Assembly: GCF_049243985.1 (NCBI RefSeq)
Contig: NC_135369.1
Span: 26,334,765-26,398,764, forward strand
Source: Paroedura picta
Taxonomy: Eukaryota; Chordata; Lepidosauria; Squamata; Gekkonidae
Length of the DNA: 64,000 nucleotides
Direction of reading: 5' to 3'
The translations under genes and the position numbers were made by a program. Positions 1 through 12,151 of the stretch are shown here, piece by piece. How positions within the stretch are numbered: the first letter of the stretch is position 1; the number at the start of each line of letters is the position of its first letter. Under the pieces are notes generated by a model. It worked only from the letters and a program-made list of their open reading frames with translations. It was not told the DNA's origin and ran no database searches.

Positions 1-160
1 CATTTTGCACACAAAGTCCCAGGTTCAATCGCAGATTTCCAGTTAAAAGAATCAGATTAGGTAATGGGAAAGACCTCTGCCTCAGACCCAGAAGATCTGC
101 TCTGACAACCCAATGGGTTGACTCAGTATAAGGCATTTTACAGCACACTCTGAAATTCCA
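1..160 (+). repeat. tRNA-Ala-derived SINE, 5'-truncated by window edge
   Basis: The fragment carries a box-B-like GTTCAATC near position 25, then the body seen in two other copies here (about 23868-24020 and 25310-25490), including GAAAGACCTCTGCCT. The fuller copy at 25310 shows the tRNA-Ala-like head, so this is a SINE and not a tRNA gene. Confidence 0.7.
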
Positions 161-1320
161 TCTGGAAAAGCTTTCGTACAGTAACTAAGCTATGGTGACC
201 AGATTTTAATGTTAGTAAAGTGAGACACTATTGACCAGGGGGGTTCTTGATTAAAAATTTGGTCTATATGGAGCAACAAAAAGTTTCATAGAACGCAAAA
301 ATAGTATTGTAATATATATTTTTTAATTTCAACATAAGTACAATTTGCCAGGTGCACCCAGATGTCCCTCCAAAAGTGGGACAATATGGTCAACCTAAAC
401 TAAGCCCTTTGCTAGAATATAGTCCCTAAATGCAGAGAACATGTGGATGATTTAAGGTTGGTGACTATAGTGTAAGAGACCGCAGAATGTCTCTTGTGCA
501 TACACAGTGCAAATGTCAAGGCAGGCAGGCCTCTGCTGCCTATCTTTTGGCACAGCTGGGAATTGGTGTGTATCTAACCAATTCCCTTAAACCGAGTGTT
601 TTCTGAGCCTAAAATCCAAAAAGGTGCCACAACAGACAACCCAAATAATCCAACAGGGATACAGCACAATCCTCTGGTTAGCTTTGAGGAGTTACCGAGA
701 CTGCAAACATTCGCACAAGGTGATGTACATTAGCCATTCTAGGCAGTCTACCTTCACAACCCTGTGAAGCACATGAGGAGGCAAGGGGGAATAGGAGTGA
801 GACTGATCCAAAGGTCACCTAGCAGGTTTTTATGGAAAAGTGGAGATTTAAATTCAAGACTCTCCGATCATAATCTATAGCCAGAACACTTCACTGCACT
901 AAGGAGAAACGTACTGTTAAAACAAAAGTATGGCTCAGATTACACACCCAACCGAGTAGGGCTTCACAAGCCACAGCAACCATAGTGCTGCCTGCCCTCC
1001 TCCAGCCAGCCATGGGCAAGATTAGGTGTGGTTAAGAGCGGCAGCTGCTAATCTGGAGAATGAGGTTTGATTACCCACTCCTCCACATGCAGACAGCTGG
1101 GTGACCTTGGGCCAGTCAGTTCTCTTAGAGCTGTTCTCATACAGCAGTTCTCTCAGAGCTCGCTAGCCCCACCTACCTCCTAGGATGTCTGTTGTGGGGA
1201 GAGGAAGGGAAGGCGATTGTAAGCCGCTTTGAACCCCCTAGGAGATAGGAAAGCGGGCTATAAAAGCCAACTCTTCTTCATTCGGAACCGCACAAACACA
1301 GCCAGACTTTCACGGGGATC
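161..1320. other. Upstream intergenic stretch with old repeats
   Basis: No coding exon is recognised. About 740-905 is a diverged SINE segment in reverse orientation (ACCCTGTGAAG followed by a ...GATTTAAATTCAAGAC box-B remnant). The rest up to 1020 holds nothing I can name. In human the gene beyond ZNF513 is PPM1G; no exon of it is visible here. Confidence 0.5.
1024..1285 (+). repeat. tRNA-derived SINE (GGTTTGATT type)
   Basis: Box A remnant GTTAAGAGCGGC, box B GGTTTGATTACCC, then the diagnostic body CTGGGTGACCTTGGGC, TGTCTGTTGTGGGGAGAGG, TGTAAGCCGCTTTGA and an end near TATAAAAGCCAACTCTTC. The same family recurs at 5910, 20805, 21426, 37434 and 57405. This copy abuts the ZNF513 CpG-rich promoter. 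Confidence 0.8.
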
Positions 1321-1792
1321 CCCGGAGAACCCAAAACGCCCGCCTCCTTCCGCAGCCAATCAGGATGCGCCTTAAAGGCACCGCGGCGACAGGAGGCAGA
1401 AGGCGGCGCTACAATTAGACGCCCGCGCGCGGGGGGAGCGGGATGAGCGCCACGACGTCATACGCGCCCCGCCTCTCGGCTATTGCGTCGGGGAGCGTCT
1501 TGGCGGTCCTGCCGGTCCTTCTTCCTCGCCTTCCTTTGTGCTTCCGAAGGACTTCGTTTCCCGTCGTACAACGCGAACGGAACCGGAACCACCCGCGGCA
1601 CCCGCAGCTGCCCGCCCCGCGGATGGGCGGGAGCGTCGGCGGGAGCGGCTGCCGGGGCCTCGGGGCGGCGCAGGCGGAAGACGAGGCCGAGCGGCGCGGG
1701 GCGGGGGAGGCGCCCAGGGCTGGAGCGGCCGCCCTCCCCCCCGCCGGGCAAAATGCCCCGCCGGAAGCAGCGCAACCCCCAGCCAGTCAAAG
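1320..1792 (+). promoter_or_regulatory. ZNF513 CpG-island promoter and 5' exon region
   Basis: Base composition changes abruptly to GC-rich and CpG-dense at about 1320 and stays so to about 2120. A CCAAT box lies at 1356-1360, and a CRE-like GACGTCA lies near 1456, about 300 bases before the start codon. No TATA box is seen, as expected for a housekeeping-type promoter. The transcription start is not resolved. Confidence 0.7.
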
Positions 1793-4583
1793 GTGAGGCG
1801 GGCCCGGCCCTTCTCCTCCTCCTCCCCCCCCCGCCAGGAGGGCTGTGCCCCCCGCCCGGACAGTCTCCGCCGGCTGTCTCCGGCCAGGCGCCCGTTTTCC
1901 CCCGTGCCGGCGGGGCGATCGGGCCCGGGGTTCTGCCCGAGCGGCCTCCACTCCCCCGAGGCCGGTGGCAGCCTGGTTGGCGGCGCTTGCCGCGCTCCTC
2001 TCTCAAGCGGCTTCCGTGTATTGCAGTGGACGCCGTGGGAGTCCCCGCTGAGCCCTCGGGAGACGGCCTGGCGCCGCAGGGCAGCTTCCTCCTGGAGCAC
2101 GAGCTGGAGCTGGAGGAGAGCGGGGAGCAGATCCTGGCCTTCGAGAAGGACTCAGAAGGTGGGCTCGGGGGGGATGGGAGGGGGGTCCCCGGGGCGCCCA
2201 TGGCGGGGTCCGGGGCGAGGAAGCTGGTGGCGCCGCCTTTGCATCGGGCTGCTGCCCGGGGCCAGTGGCATTTCTGGGATCCTCAGTCCTTGCTTAGCTG
2301 GGTTCGGAACCGGGATCCTTTCTCTTCTCTCTCCCGAATGATTGCTGTGGGGAGCGAGGGGGCGGTGAAGGGGAGAGATGCGGAGTGTTTTGGAGGGAGC
2401 GTGCAGGACGGCTGCAGCTGTTGGTCGAGACTTTAGAGCTTCTGGATAGCAGAGAGGCCACAAGTTCAGGCGTCCCTACTGGGGGAGCCTAGAGGGGGGG
2501 GGGAAGGATTCCTGCAGCTTAGGTCTCCCACCCGGTAATCCCCTATTGTACCAGCAGGAAAGGGAGAGTCCAAGGTGAGGATCCCTACAGCTGCCTACCT
2601 GATGCTCCCTCCTTGTGTGCTGCAGACTCCCTTGGGGGGACTCCTGGGCTGCCGGCCTACACACTGAGCGAGGAGGAGTTCGCACCTCTGTGCCAGACCC
2701 AGGAGGACAGAGAGACTGGTGGCCCAGGCCTGGCCTGTCACCACTGTGGCCTGCCCGCTCCTGGCTCCGCCCCCTGCCGTCCTTGCCCCGAGGGGGACGA
2801 GGAAGGCTCCCTTAAGGGGCGTGTGGTCTTCTCCTGCCAGCTGTGCCCCTTCACTTCACACTACTCCAGCCACCTCAAACGACACATGAAGACTCACAAC
2901 GGTGAAAAGCCTTACCGCTGCCCGCACTGCTCCTACGCCTCGGCCCAGCTGGTCAACCTGACGCGCCACCTTCGCACCCACACAGGCGAGAAGCCATACC
3001 GCTGCCCCACTTGCCCCTTTGCTTGCAGCAGCCTTGGCAACCTCAAGAGGCACCAGCGAGTCCACGGCCAGGAACGGCCTGCGTGCTGCAGCCCTTGCAA
3101 CTGCCGCTGCATCCACGGCAACTCTGTCCAACCCCGCAGCCAGCAGCTCCAAGGGGAATCGGAGCCGGAGTTGGAGGGACCACCGGTGGCTGACCAAGAG
3201 ACAGGTACCCGTTGGGACAAGGGGGCATTGTGGGGGAGGGGAGCTGGGATGCATAGGAGCAAGCCTTCATGCTGCCCTTGACGTAGCAAAACCTAACCCT
3301 CCCCCCCTCCCAGGTTGAAGCTTTCATGATTCTCCACTTCTAGGGCAAAGGTTGTTTACCATTATGTGAGACTGAATCTCCAACCTGGGCCATTTCCCTG
3401 CCCTGCTGAAATGAAGCCTGAACTAACTTCACCTCTTTTTTTTTTAACCTTTCCATAAAATGACTGTACAGCGAGCCACACAGTAGTGTACGAGTTAGTA
3501 ACCTCTAGATTACAAAGGTTTATGCACGAACATTTCCTGCCTGTCTTTTTTGTTCCAATTGACATAACATGGCTCTGTCTTTGAAATTTTAGACCGTAAA
3601 ACTCCTTGCAGCAGGGATCTGTCATCTTGTTCTGAGATAGAAATTAGCTTCAGTGGGCTAGTGGAGACCTTCCCCACAGATAAACCCTTGCTTGCTCTTG
3701 CTGTTGATCCATGCCTCTTCCCTGGTTTTATAACTGCTTCTCAAGGGCTTCACAGCACAGGCTTGGTGTCAGACTGTAGAAAGTGAGGTGGCACCTGCAC
3801 CGAAGGGGAAAATCACCCTTAGCCTTTGGGGAGGTTGGTATACATAAATAAAACAAAAATAGAGTAGCAGGTCCTAGATCTGCAGAGGGAACTTCAGAAG
3901 GTCTGCAAACTTGCTCATTGCTTCTTTCTTCCACAGAACCATTGCTGCCTGGCTCGCCCTTCCTGCGGCCTGAGGACTCTGCCACTGTTCTCCCTGAGCT
4001 GCTATTTCCGTTCACCTGCAGGGCCTGTGGACTGGTTCTGGAGGCTGACGAGGGCCTGGGTGAACCTGTGTGTGGGCGCTGCAGCCTGGCAGTGTTGGGG
4101 GCTGAGTCGGCATCTCCTAAAGGCTTCTCATGCCAGCTGTGTTCCTTTGTTACGACCTACCCCAACCACCTGGCACGGCACATGAAGACCCACAGTGGCG
4201 AAAAACCCTTTGCCTGCGCCCTCTGCCCGTACGCCTCGGCCCACCTGGACAACCTCAAACGCCATCAGCGGGTGCACACCGGCGAGAAACCCTACAAGTG
4301 TCCGCTGTGCCCGTACGCCTGTGGCAACCTTGCCAACCTCAAGCGCCACGGCCGCATCCATTCGGGGGACAAGCCCTTCCGCTGCCGCCTCTGTTCCTAC
4401 TCCTGCAATCAGAGCATGAACCTCAAGCGTCACATGCTGAGACACACCGGGGAGAAGCCCTTCCAGTGCCGCATCTGCCCCTACACCACCGGCCACTGGG
4501 ACAACTATAAGCGCCACCAGAAGGTGCATGGGCAGGTCCTGGCAGATGAAGGGGGACCCGGCCCTGACAGCAGTATGCCCTGA
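1753..4583 (+). CDS. ZNF513: Zinc finger protein 513, eight C2H2 fingers
   Basis: Coding exons are 1753-1792, 2027-2158, 2626-3204 and 3937-4583, with GT/AG junctions and matching phases, giving 465 residues (human about 541). The start is chosen because MPRRKQRNPQPVK matches the human N-terminus MPRRKQ..PQPVK. An acidic region follows (ELELEESGEQ, FEKDSEG). Exon 3 encodes three C2H2 fingers, starting FSCQLCPFTSHYSSH. Exon 4 encodes five more, ending TTGHWDNYKRHQKVH. All fingers keep C-x2-C and H-x3-H, with TGEKP-type linkers between most of them. The protein is a nuclear DNA-binding regulator linked in human to retinal photoreceptor gene expression. The gene is shorter than human mainly between the two finger clusters and at the C-terminus. 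It lies tail to tail with SNX17, as in human. Confidence 0.95.
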
Positions 4584-5038
4584 AGCAGGGAGGTTCTTTG
4601 GGCACTTAAGGGACGGTCCTGAACACTCCTGCAGTCCTGGTGGACAGAATGGCAGCCAGCAGCCTTCACTGCCTGTGGGGGTAGACTTTGAGGCACTGAC
4701 TTGTTAGCAAGCATCTTGGGATTAGATGGAAGCTGTGGATACCTCGGGGTGGGGCGGGCGTTTACTTTATAAGGCCTGAACTATGGTCCTGTTCAGCCCC
4801 ACCCATTCGGAGGGCTGGAGAAAGCAAATTGTACTTCCTGCTCTTTACGGTTCCATCTCACATCAGTGACAGGTTTGGCCTGCTGCTTTTTGGGGGGTGG
4901 GGGGGAGTGCAGCTGAAGCCCAGGGAGGGGAAGGGGAAGTTCTTGGTGCTTTTCTGTCTTTTGTGCCTGCCACACCTCCCCCTTCCTTTAACTGTGGTTG
5001 CTGCTTGAGTCTGTGTAATTTATATGGTGTATTAACGC

Positions 5039-5044
5039 ATTAAA
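5039..5044 (+). terminator. ZNF513 poly(A) signal (ATTAAA)
   Basis: ATTAAA lies 456 bases after the ZNF513 stop, followed by a T-rich stretch (GGTTTTCTTATCTTGC). It is the only good signal seen in this 3' UTR. It lies 18 bases before the opposing SNX17 signal. Confidence 0.65.
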
Positions 5045-5061
5045 TGGTTTTCTTATCTTGC

Positions 5062-5067
5062 TTTATT
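5062..5067 (-). terminator. SNX17 distal poly(A) signal (AATAAA on minus strand)
   Basis: TTTATT on the plus strand reads AATAAA for SNX17, about 655 bases past its stop. A weaker ATTAAA (TTTAAT at 5371-5376) is nearer the stop and could be used instead. If the distal site is used, the SNX17 and ZNF513 transcripts overlap at their ends. Confidence 0.55.
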
Positions 5068-5721
5068 TTGGCTGAGGTGGGGAGGGGTAGTGTCTGAACC
5101 CAGAGCCTGGCCTCAACAGGTTCATAGCAGGCAGCTGGTCCGCTTTCTCCTCTTCTCTCTCCACTGCTCTTCTTTGTTTTGGAAATATTCCCTGCCCAAT
5201 GAACCCATTCAGCACCCTATCTCCCACCTCCACTCTGGGTGGGGAGTCCTCTCCCACAAGGCCAGTAAGCACCACGAGGCACACTTTCTCTGGCAAGGAA
5301 GAATAACTCGTCCCACAGCTAGCTTAGCTACAGAAAGAAGGGAGGGCGCACAGGCCCCATTCATGGACTATTTAATCATTGCCACAAACATTCGTTAATG
5401 TTCATCTGTAAACAGCAGGAAGATAAAAACAAGGTTATAAGCCTAGCGGTTATGCTGGAGTCTATGGTTAGCGCCAGAGCCACGAATGCTCTTTTTTTTT
5501 TTCTGTGCGAGTGTCCACTCTACCCTAACTCGGCATGTATGGAGCTGAAGCTGCCAGCCAATTGCCCCATGCGGCTGCCTTGCAAAGGGCAAAGCAAGTC
5601 CCCACAGGCTGCAGGCACGGGGTGTGGAGGACGGGGGGCCAGCCAAGGTTGATTGAGGCACATCCCTCTCTCAACCCAGGAACAGGTCATACATTCCACA
5701 GCTGCGGCAGGGCCGGGAGCC

Positions 5722-8700
5722 CTAAAGGTCCTCATCGCCGATGCCTTCGAAGGCAAAGTTGCCATGAAAATCGTTGGCCCGGATGTCGGTGGAAGAGCTG
5801 GAATGGCTGATCGCCCGCAGGCTGACGGAGCTGAGCTTGCTCTGTAGGAAGAAGGCAGAATCCGAAGGGTTGGTTTGTATTCCCCACTTCTCACTACTCG
5901 AAGGAGTCCCAAGCTAGCTTACAATCTCCTTCCCTTCCTCTTCCCGCCACAGACACAGGTGGGACTGAGAGTGCTCTGAGAGAACAGTCCTAAGAGTGCT
6001 GTGACTGGCCCAAGGTTCTGAGTGGGGAACCAAACCCGGCTTAGAGGCCTCCACTCTTAACCACACCACCAAGCTGGCTCTCCATTGCCCTGCCCTCCAA
6101 ACAGCAGAGAGGGGGGGTCTTGATCCTATGGGAATAGCACAAAACAATGGGACTTACCGAGACCTTTGCAATTGACTCTCTGTTGGCATCCGGAGAATCC
6201 TGGCAAGACAAGCAGACCTATTAGGGCAGGCTTTCTTAACCAGGGTCTCATGACAGCCCCAGAAGGGTTTAGCTAATTCATTAATTTTATATGTGTGTTT
6301 TAAAAATCAGGTAATAAGACCATATAAGGTCATGTTGACCTGCCCAGACCCCTCCCTGTGGCCTGGAGGGGAGGGGCCCCAGCCATTCAAGGCCTTCCTG
6401 CCCGATGCTGATCACACATGGTAATGGCTGGAGTCCAGAGAGGTACGTACTCATTGTAAATCTGTAAATCGGGGGGAGGCTATAGACCTGCCCTGCCCTG
6501 TTTCTGGTGCGGGGAGGTGGACAATATAGGCCTGCCCTGGCCCTGTTTCTACAGGCTCCCTTTGGTGAAGAAAAGCCAACTGGTAGGCAGCCAAGAGTCT
6601 GTTCTGTTCACAAATCATCTGAAAACATTCCTATGCTGTCACTTCCTGTGCTATGGTAATGGCCTGGTGAAGTCACTTCTGCTGACATGACTTTCAGGGA
6701 TGTGGTAGGGGTGTGTGGCCTGCTGACATCACTTCTGGGTTGGTCAAAGCCTGAGGTATGTTTCAGGGAGATCTCAACGGCCAAAAGGTTGAGGAAGGCT
6801 GTATTAGGGGAAGCAATTTACAGAAAGACACACCCTGTCCCCTAGCGGGGAGGTAAGGGAGAGATGGGCTATCCAGGGATGAGGCCTACTTACCAGAAGT
6901 GGAGGCGACTTCACTGCTTGCTGGCTGTCTGAACGCTGCAGGGCACCATTGGCTCGTTTACGGAACATCTGAGGGGGGAAGGGAGAACAACACCTAACCG
7001 TTGGTGTATGCAGCATTGACAGGGTGCTGCTCCTACCTTGCCTTTCCCAAGGTGCCAACAAGAGGAAGAGTTATTGCTCCATCTCCCTCCCCGGAGCTGC
7101 CTGAGCCAGACTCTGACCTTGCGGATGCTGCCTCCTGACTTCTTCACCATCAGCTCGTCAACCATGGACTGCAGGCAAATGCTCAGCATTATCGCCTTAA
7201 GTGAGAGAAAGCGAACGTATCAAATTTGCAGCCCTGGGTTTGAAACCTCCTCTCCCCCCCCCCCCCCCCCCCGCCAAGGTCCCCTCCTTAAGACCTACTT
7301 GTGGGCTGGTGATGGTGACCCACTGCAGGCGATCCTTGCTCATCAGATACTCAAAGGCCAGTTCCAGTTTCACTTCTGACTTGCCAGCCATCGGACCCGA
7401 TGGGCCATTGTTCACGGGGACCTGAAAGATGTACAGTGTGAGATCCTGCAGCTCCTGTACCTGTCCTGGGGAAGACTGTGTATCCCCTGGCTTCCTAGAA
7501 GCAGAGCACATGCAAAGAATTCCAGGTTTGTTCTTGAGAAATTCCCAGTATCTGGGCTACGGAAGACTGTTGCCACCTGCACCAGACAACAGGGTCTCAG
7601 AGGTTGACTCACCGAGGAAGTAACCCGCCAGCAGCGCATCCGGGTCACTTTGAAACTCCCCTCCTTGATCTGATCGTTTGGCAGCTTGACCTGGAAGTTC
7701 AACTCGCTGTTCCCAGCTCCGACGATAACGTGGCAGCCCTTCTCGGGGAAGTCGGTAATGCAGGGGTCAAATTTGAGATAGCCGTAATACTTGAGGGTCT
7801 GGGCCAGGCGGATGAACTGTGGGGTGAAAAGGAGAAAGGGAGTGTTGGCGCCAGAGGCCACCTCTCTGTGCCTGCTGCCCAATTTCTCACCTTGACTGCC
7901 ACGGAGGAAACCAAGGAGCCAGAAGCAGCTCAAGACTAGCTCTGCTTACACAGTGCGGGGGCCCACCTCCTTCTTGGAGACCTTCTCCTGCAAAGACTTC
8001 AGCTGCCGGTGCTGCTCCTTGCTGGCGAGGATCCAACCCTGCTCAATGTCTGCTACTGTCTGCAAAGAGATGGGCAGAAGAAGAAAGTAGGCAGAGCTGC
8101 ACTGCTCGCTGCTGATTCCCATCCCCGCCCTTCCTCCAAGAACCAGATAATCTCACCTGGGCATACAGCAGGTTCAGCCCCACCCGCTGCTCCATGACAT
8201 CATCATCGTAGGCAGAGTCCCAGTAACTAGTGGAAGGAGAAGACAGGAAAGGTGACCCTTAGCTCACTAAATCAGGTTGTGATGGTGGATCACTTGCTCA
8301 TCGGCCTTTCCACGCTGCGTGCCCACGTACCTTTTCCGCAGAAGGATCTTGTAGTCTGGGTTGTGAAGGCTGGTGACAGACACATACGGCAGTTCGAACT
8401 CCTGCAATTTCCGAATGACTGGAAGAGAAGACAGCTCAGAACAAGTTGGGCCAGAACGCACCCACGGTAGCCTTTCCCTCCCCCACATGCAACCAGTTCC
8501 TCTCCTCCCCCTGCATCACACACCAGGGCCAGCCAGAGAGGAGACTCACAGGAAAAGGCTCCGTCCTTGGCTTCTCGTACCAGGAAGAGGTGGAAGTAGC
8601 CGATCAAGTCCTCTGGCAGGTCCAGCTTGGAGGCTACAGCCTGAAAACAATGGGAGGGGGTCACCCTAGTCTGAACTCTCCCGACAGCTGTAGTTTATGA

Positions 8701-11700
8701 AAGGCTGTCCTGGTCACGGACATTACAGAGGGAGCAGCCAGAAGATGCCGCTTCCTCACACCCCTTCAAAAAGAGGAGGACAGCAAACGTTTTGAAGAAG
8801 TTGTCTCTATGCTCCCCATTCTCCACTTAGTAGGAGCCAAATGGCACACCGCCACCCCCAAGAAGGTGCTCACCTCGAGGACGTCCTCGGTTTGATCCGA
8901 GGTGAGGATGTTGACCTTGACCTTCTGCCCATTGGACAGCAGCACTTCCAGTTGCACCTCTTCAGTGGGAATCTGCTGGGTCTCCTGAGGGCACACAGGG
9001 ATTGCGGTCTGTTTACCTCTACTTGTAATACTTTAACCCGTACCTCCAATATCCACCACGCCCGCCAAGCTTGCTACTTTTTCCCCCCTCACCTGCTGAG
9101 CTCTGCGCAGGAAACTGTTGAAGATCTCACTGCCGCCCAGCAAGTGGTCCTGTCGTACTGTGGTTTAACAAGAGAGGTCATTGTCAGCCCCAAAAATTCC
9201 ACCCCTCATCGCAACATGGCCTTTGCTTAGTTGTCTCAACTACTCCTTCTCCTCAAGCCCTTCCAGACTTCAACAGTTACTTTGAAAACTTGTGGGGAGG
9301 GTGGCTTCACAGCACAGCATCTGTTCTGCATGCACAAGGACCCCCAGTTTAATCTCTGGTACCACCAACTAAAACTATCAGTTAGCAGGTGATACAGAAG
9401 ACTCCTGTCTTGAGATGCTAGAAGCCACTACCTGTCCAAGTAGACAAGTCTGGCTGTGTAGAAGGTAGACTCCTGTCACTCACCCGCCTGCATATACTTC
9501 TCCAGCTGCTCCCGTCGTTGCTCCACCTCTGCTGGGGTGAGTGTGAAGATCTTCTTTGGGGGGAAGGCAGGTACCACGTTGGTGCCGTACTCTTTCCTTA
9601 GCTGCAGAAAGATGAGTGCCCCTCTGGTTATAAAGCAGCCAAGAATGGCTTTGCCACTCAGATTTTGGCAGAGGGCTGAGCACACTCGCCCTGGGGAGTC
9701 CCCTCTGTCTCATGACAAATTGGTAGTACAAGAAACCAGCATACCCCAAAAGCTACTAACAGAGCTTCACCATTTGCAGTATCAAAAGGCAGGGAGCACA
9801 TCCTACAGCCTAGAAGTCTCACAGCTCCATCTAATGGCAGATTCCAGTGCCCACCCCACCCCCAGCTCCTCACCTGTTCATGCAGGCCCAGCAGCTGACT
9901 GTATCGCACCTGGCAGTGCAAGACGCCATTCACATGGATATTGTAGGCCTGCCGGGGTGAAAGAAGGCATCAAGAATACAGGCAACAGCTAGGTACACAG
10001 AGTAAGGATACACTGACGAGACCTGTTTTGGGGAGAGGGAGCCCCCCTACCCTTTGACTACACTGGGGTGATAGGACTCTCGTGTGATAAGAATTTCCAG
10101 GTATGAGATCTATCAACCCCATGACAACTCTGGCTAGATGGTGAATTGCAGATCCCTGGCCGAAGGCAGAGACAGCTTAGCTCCCTGCATAATGGCCCAA
10201 GCGGCCAAATGAAGCAGGCCAACCTTTATGTGTTGAAAGAGGAGGTGATGCCTATGAATATTCTGCTTTGTGCTGGACAATAAATGACAGAAGGAGAAAG
10301 GAAAAAGGAGAATGACCACAGGCTAGCATGGTACATCAGCATCTGTTATATTCACCCTAAGAATACTATATTCCCTGGACTGGGGAGGGGAGAGTGTGCC
10401 TGAAGTATCTGCTCTGCATGGTCACAGAAAGTCCAGCTGGGCTGCCTGCCCTTCAAGCCATATGGAAATGTTAAAGCACTCATTTATGGCAGCCAAAATC
10501 TCTTCTCAAAGCTTTGTTTTGCAACCCTCCAGGCTAAATCCAGGACATTCCATGCGCAATCTGGTTAGAACAATTACAAGTAGGTGATGTGATGGACCTC
10601 TGTCTGAACCTCTGGAGGACCGCCAGCATTCAGAGCAGACATGGCTGACTTTAGCAGACCAATGGTGTGGCTCCAGCAAAAGCCATGATTCCTACAGCTA
10701 CTTGCATGGCTTTCACAACAAGTGCATAACACACAGAGGAAGGAAAATACTCTGATTTAAAAATATGGCCATTATCATGGCCAGAAAAGGGTACAGCCTC
10801 AAGTGAAGCAGCAGTTATAGTACCCCTCCCTTCCCCCTTGCAAGAAGATCTTGGGAGGAATGGAAGCAGTTGCTCAATCTCCCAGCACAGAAACACCAGA
10901 GAAGAAACACGGATTAATGAGTAATGCTTGCTGTCGTCTTTGCGCACGTCAACTGCACACTAAGCACGCACATGGAACAGTGGCACAACAACATGGCAGG
11001 TAGGAATGGGTAAGCCAGAAAGAAGTTCTCTCCATTCCGTCTCAAGGAGAAACAGGTGAAGACTGATTAATAAAAAAATACCAAGGGGAAAAAAGCTACT
11101 GCCAGTGGGAGTCTGAAGACAGCTAAGAGAGGAGTTGTTCCTTGCTTTCTTGCAAAATTTGTCAAAGACGTTTAAACAAGCTACACAAGTAAAGAGTCAC
11201 AGCACACCCCAGAGCACCAGCGGTGCACACAGAAGATCCCTGGCCTCTCTAACGTAGAGATTTCAGGTTGCAAATGTTAAGAAAGGTTTTCTCTGCCCGA
11301 GTGATGGAGAAATCTCTGCCAGCCAGAGCAGGCAATTCTGGGCAATATGGACCAGCTCTGTTATCAGGCATCTTCGTACATCTTAAAACCAGATATTTTG
11401 GTTAGGCAGTGGCCACAAAAAAAAAAATGCTATGTAAATGGGCCAGAAAGGCTGGAAAATATCACAGGCACAAAACCCTTCCCTAGCCCTACTAGGAGGG
11501 TCACATTTGAAGACTCTTCCCTGCATTTAGGGGGAGATTGCAAAAGGGAACTTTGCAAGGGAGACTTTGAGTCCTCTAGAATCTTCCCGGAGGCCCTCAA
11601 GGACCAAGATCGCTGCTGGACTCGAGGCTCTTTTGTAGTCTTTTATTTGGTGCTGTTTTTAAAGTGTTCATCCAGGCCGGGTCCTCCTGCCTAACTGCTC

Positions 11701-12151
11701 CGTCAGCGTGGATGGAAACCCTTCGAGGCGGCCCCCCTCCCCCGACACAGAACTTGCAAACGAAGGCTCGGAAAGGATGAGCGGGGAGGGGAACGCGACC
11801 CAACAGCGCTGCCTCCTCGGCTGGGCCGGAGGACTTGCGGGCGCGACTCGAAGGGCGGCACGGCAGCTGCTGGGCAGGGGACCCGGGCCCATCCGGGACA
11901 TCCCCTGCATGCGGCAGCAGCCCCCTCCCGCTCCAGCCCTGGGCGGGTGGCCAAGCAGAGCGGGGAGCCCGTCGGCTGCAGCCCCTCGCTCCCCGCAGGG
12001 CGCCGGGCGTGCAGGGAGGCATGGCCACCCTTCCCCGGGCCCCGAGGGGCAGGAGGGCTGCCTCCCCCCCCCCTCCCGCGACACCCACCACGTAGGCGCC
12101 GTTGCCGCCTTCCCCGGCGCGGGTCTCGGTCTCCGGGATGGAGAAGTGCAT
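5722..12151 (-). CDS. SNX17: Sorting nexin 17, PX-FERM endosomal cargo adaptor
   Basis: Fifteen coding exons on the minus strand: 12151-12089, 9948-9874, 9601-9484, 9157-9093, 8984-8874, 8640-8550, 8418-8331, 8226-8157, 8059-7967, 7816-7613, 7421-7299, 7195-7118, 6968-6894, 6199-6158 and 5841-5722. They join in frame to 471 residues (human 470). The start MHFSIPETETR matches the family. Residues about 1-110 form the PX phosphoinositide-binding domain (AYNIHVNGVLHCQVRYSQ). The FERM-like module follows (LEVLLSNGQKV, LPYVSVTSLHN, FEYLMSKDRLQWVTITSP) and binds NPxY motifs of membrane cargo. The C-terminus ...EGIGDEDL keeps the tail known to engage the retriever complex. The protein works on early endosomes in recycling of integrins and LDL-receptor family members. 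Intron 1 is about 2.1 kb and intron 13 carries a hAT element. Confidence 0.97.
5908..6087 (-). repeat. tRNA-derived SINE fragment in SNX17 intron 14
   Basis: In reverse orientation the segment runs from the tRNA-like head (AGAGCCAGCTTGGTGG near 6085) through box B (GGTTTGGTTCC) to the tail TTGTAAGC near 5915. It is the same family as 1024-1285, missing the final part of the tail. Confidence 0.7.
6237..6801. mobile_element. Non-autonomous hAT transposon in SNX17 intron 13
   Basis: The 565-bp element is flanked by perfect 8-bp target duplications TATTAGGG at 6229-6236 and 6802-6809. Its ends are imperfect inverted repeats, CAGGCTTTCTTAACC and CAGCCTTCCTCAACC. The 8-bp duplication and CAG..CTTAACC ends are typical of hAT. 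No transposase remnant is recognised. Its ends resemble those of the elements at 26259 and 32835. Confidence 0.85.
9300..9460 (+). repeat. Degenerate tRNA-Ala-type SINE in SNX17 intron 3
   Basis: Recognisable parts are TCTGTTCTGCATGCA, a box-B-like AGTTTAATCTCTGG and the trailing CCAAGTAGACAAGTCTGGCT. This is an old copy of the family best seen at 25310. Confidence 0.5.
9949..12088 (-). other. SNX17 intron 1, little recognisable content
   Basis: The 2.1-kb first intron has no exon-like or clearly repetitive segment I can name. Its 5' end (about 11690-12088) lies inside the CpG island. Confidence 0.5.

Noticed and set aside
1458-2463. Long antisense reading frames over ZNF513 exons 1-2
   Set aside because: They arise from GC-rich CpG-island sequence with few stop codons, show Pro/Arg/Gly-rich composition and cross confirmed introns and exons of ZNF513.
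2856-4529. Antisense frames opposite the ZNF513 finger exons
   Set aside because: The sense strand encodes clean C2H2 fingers; the antisense frames are shadows of their repetitive codons.
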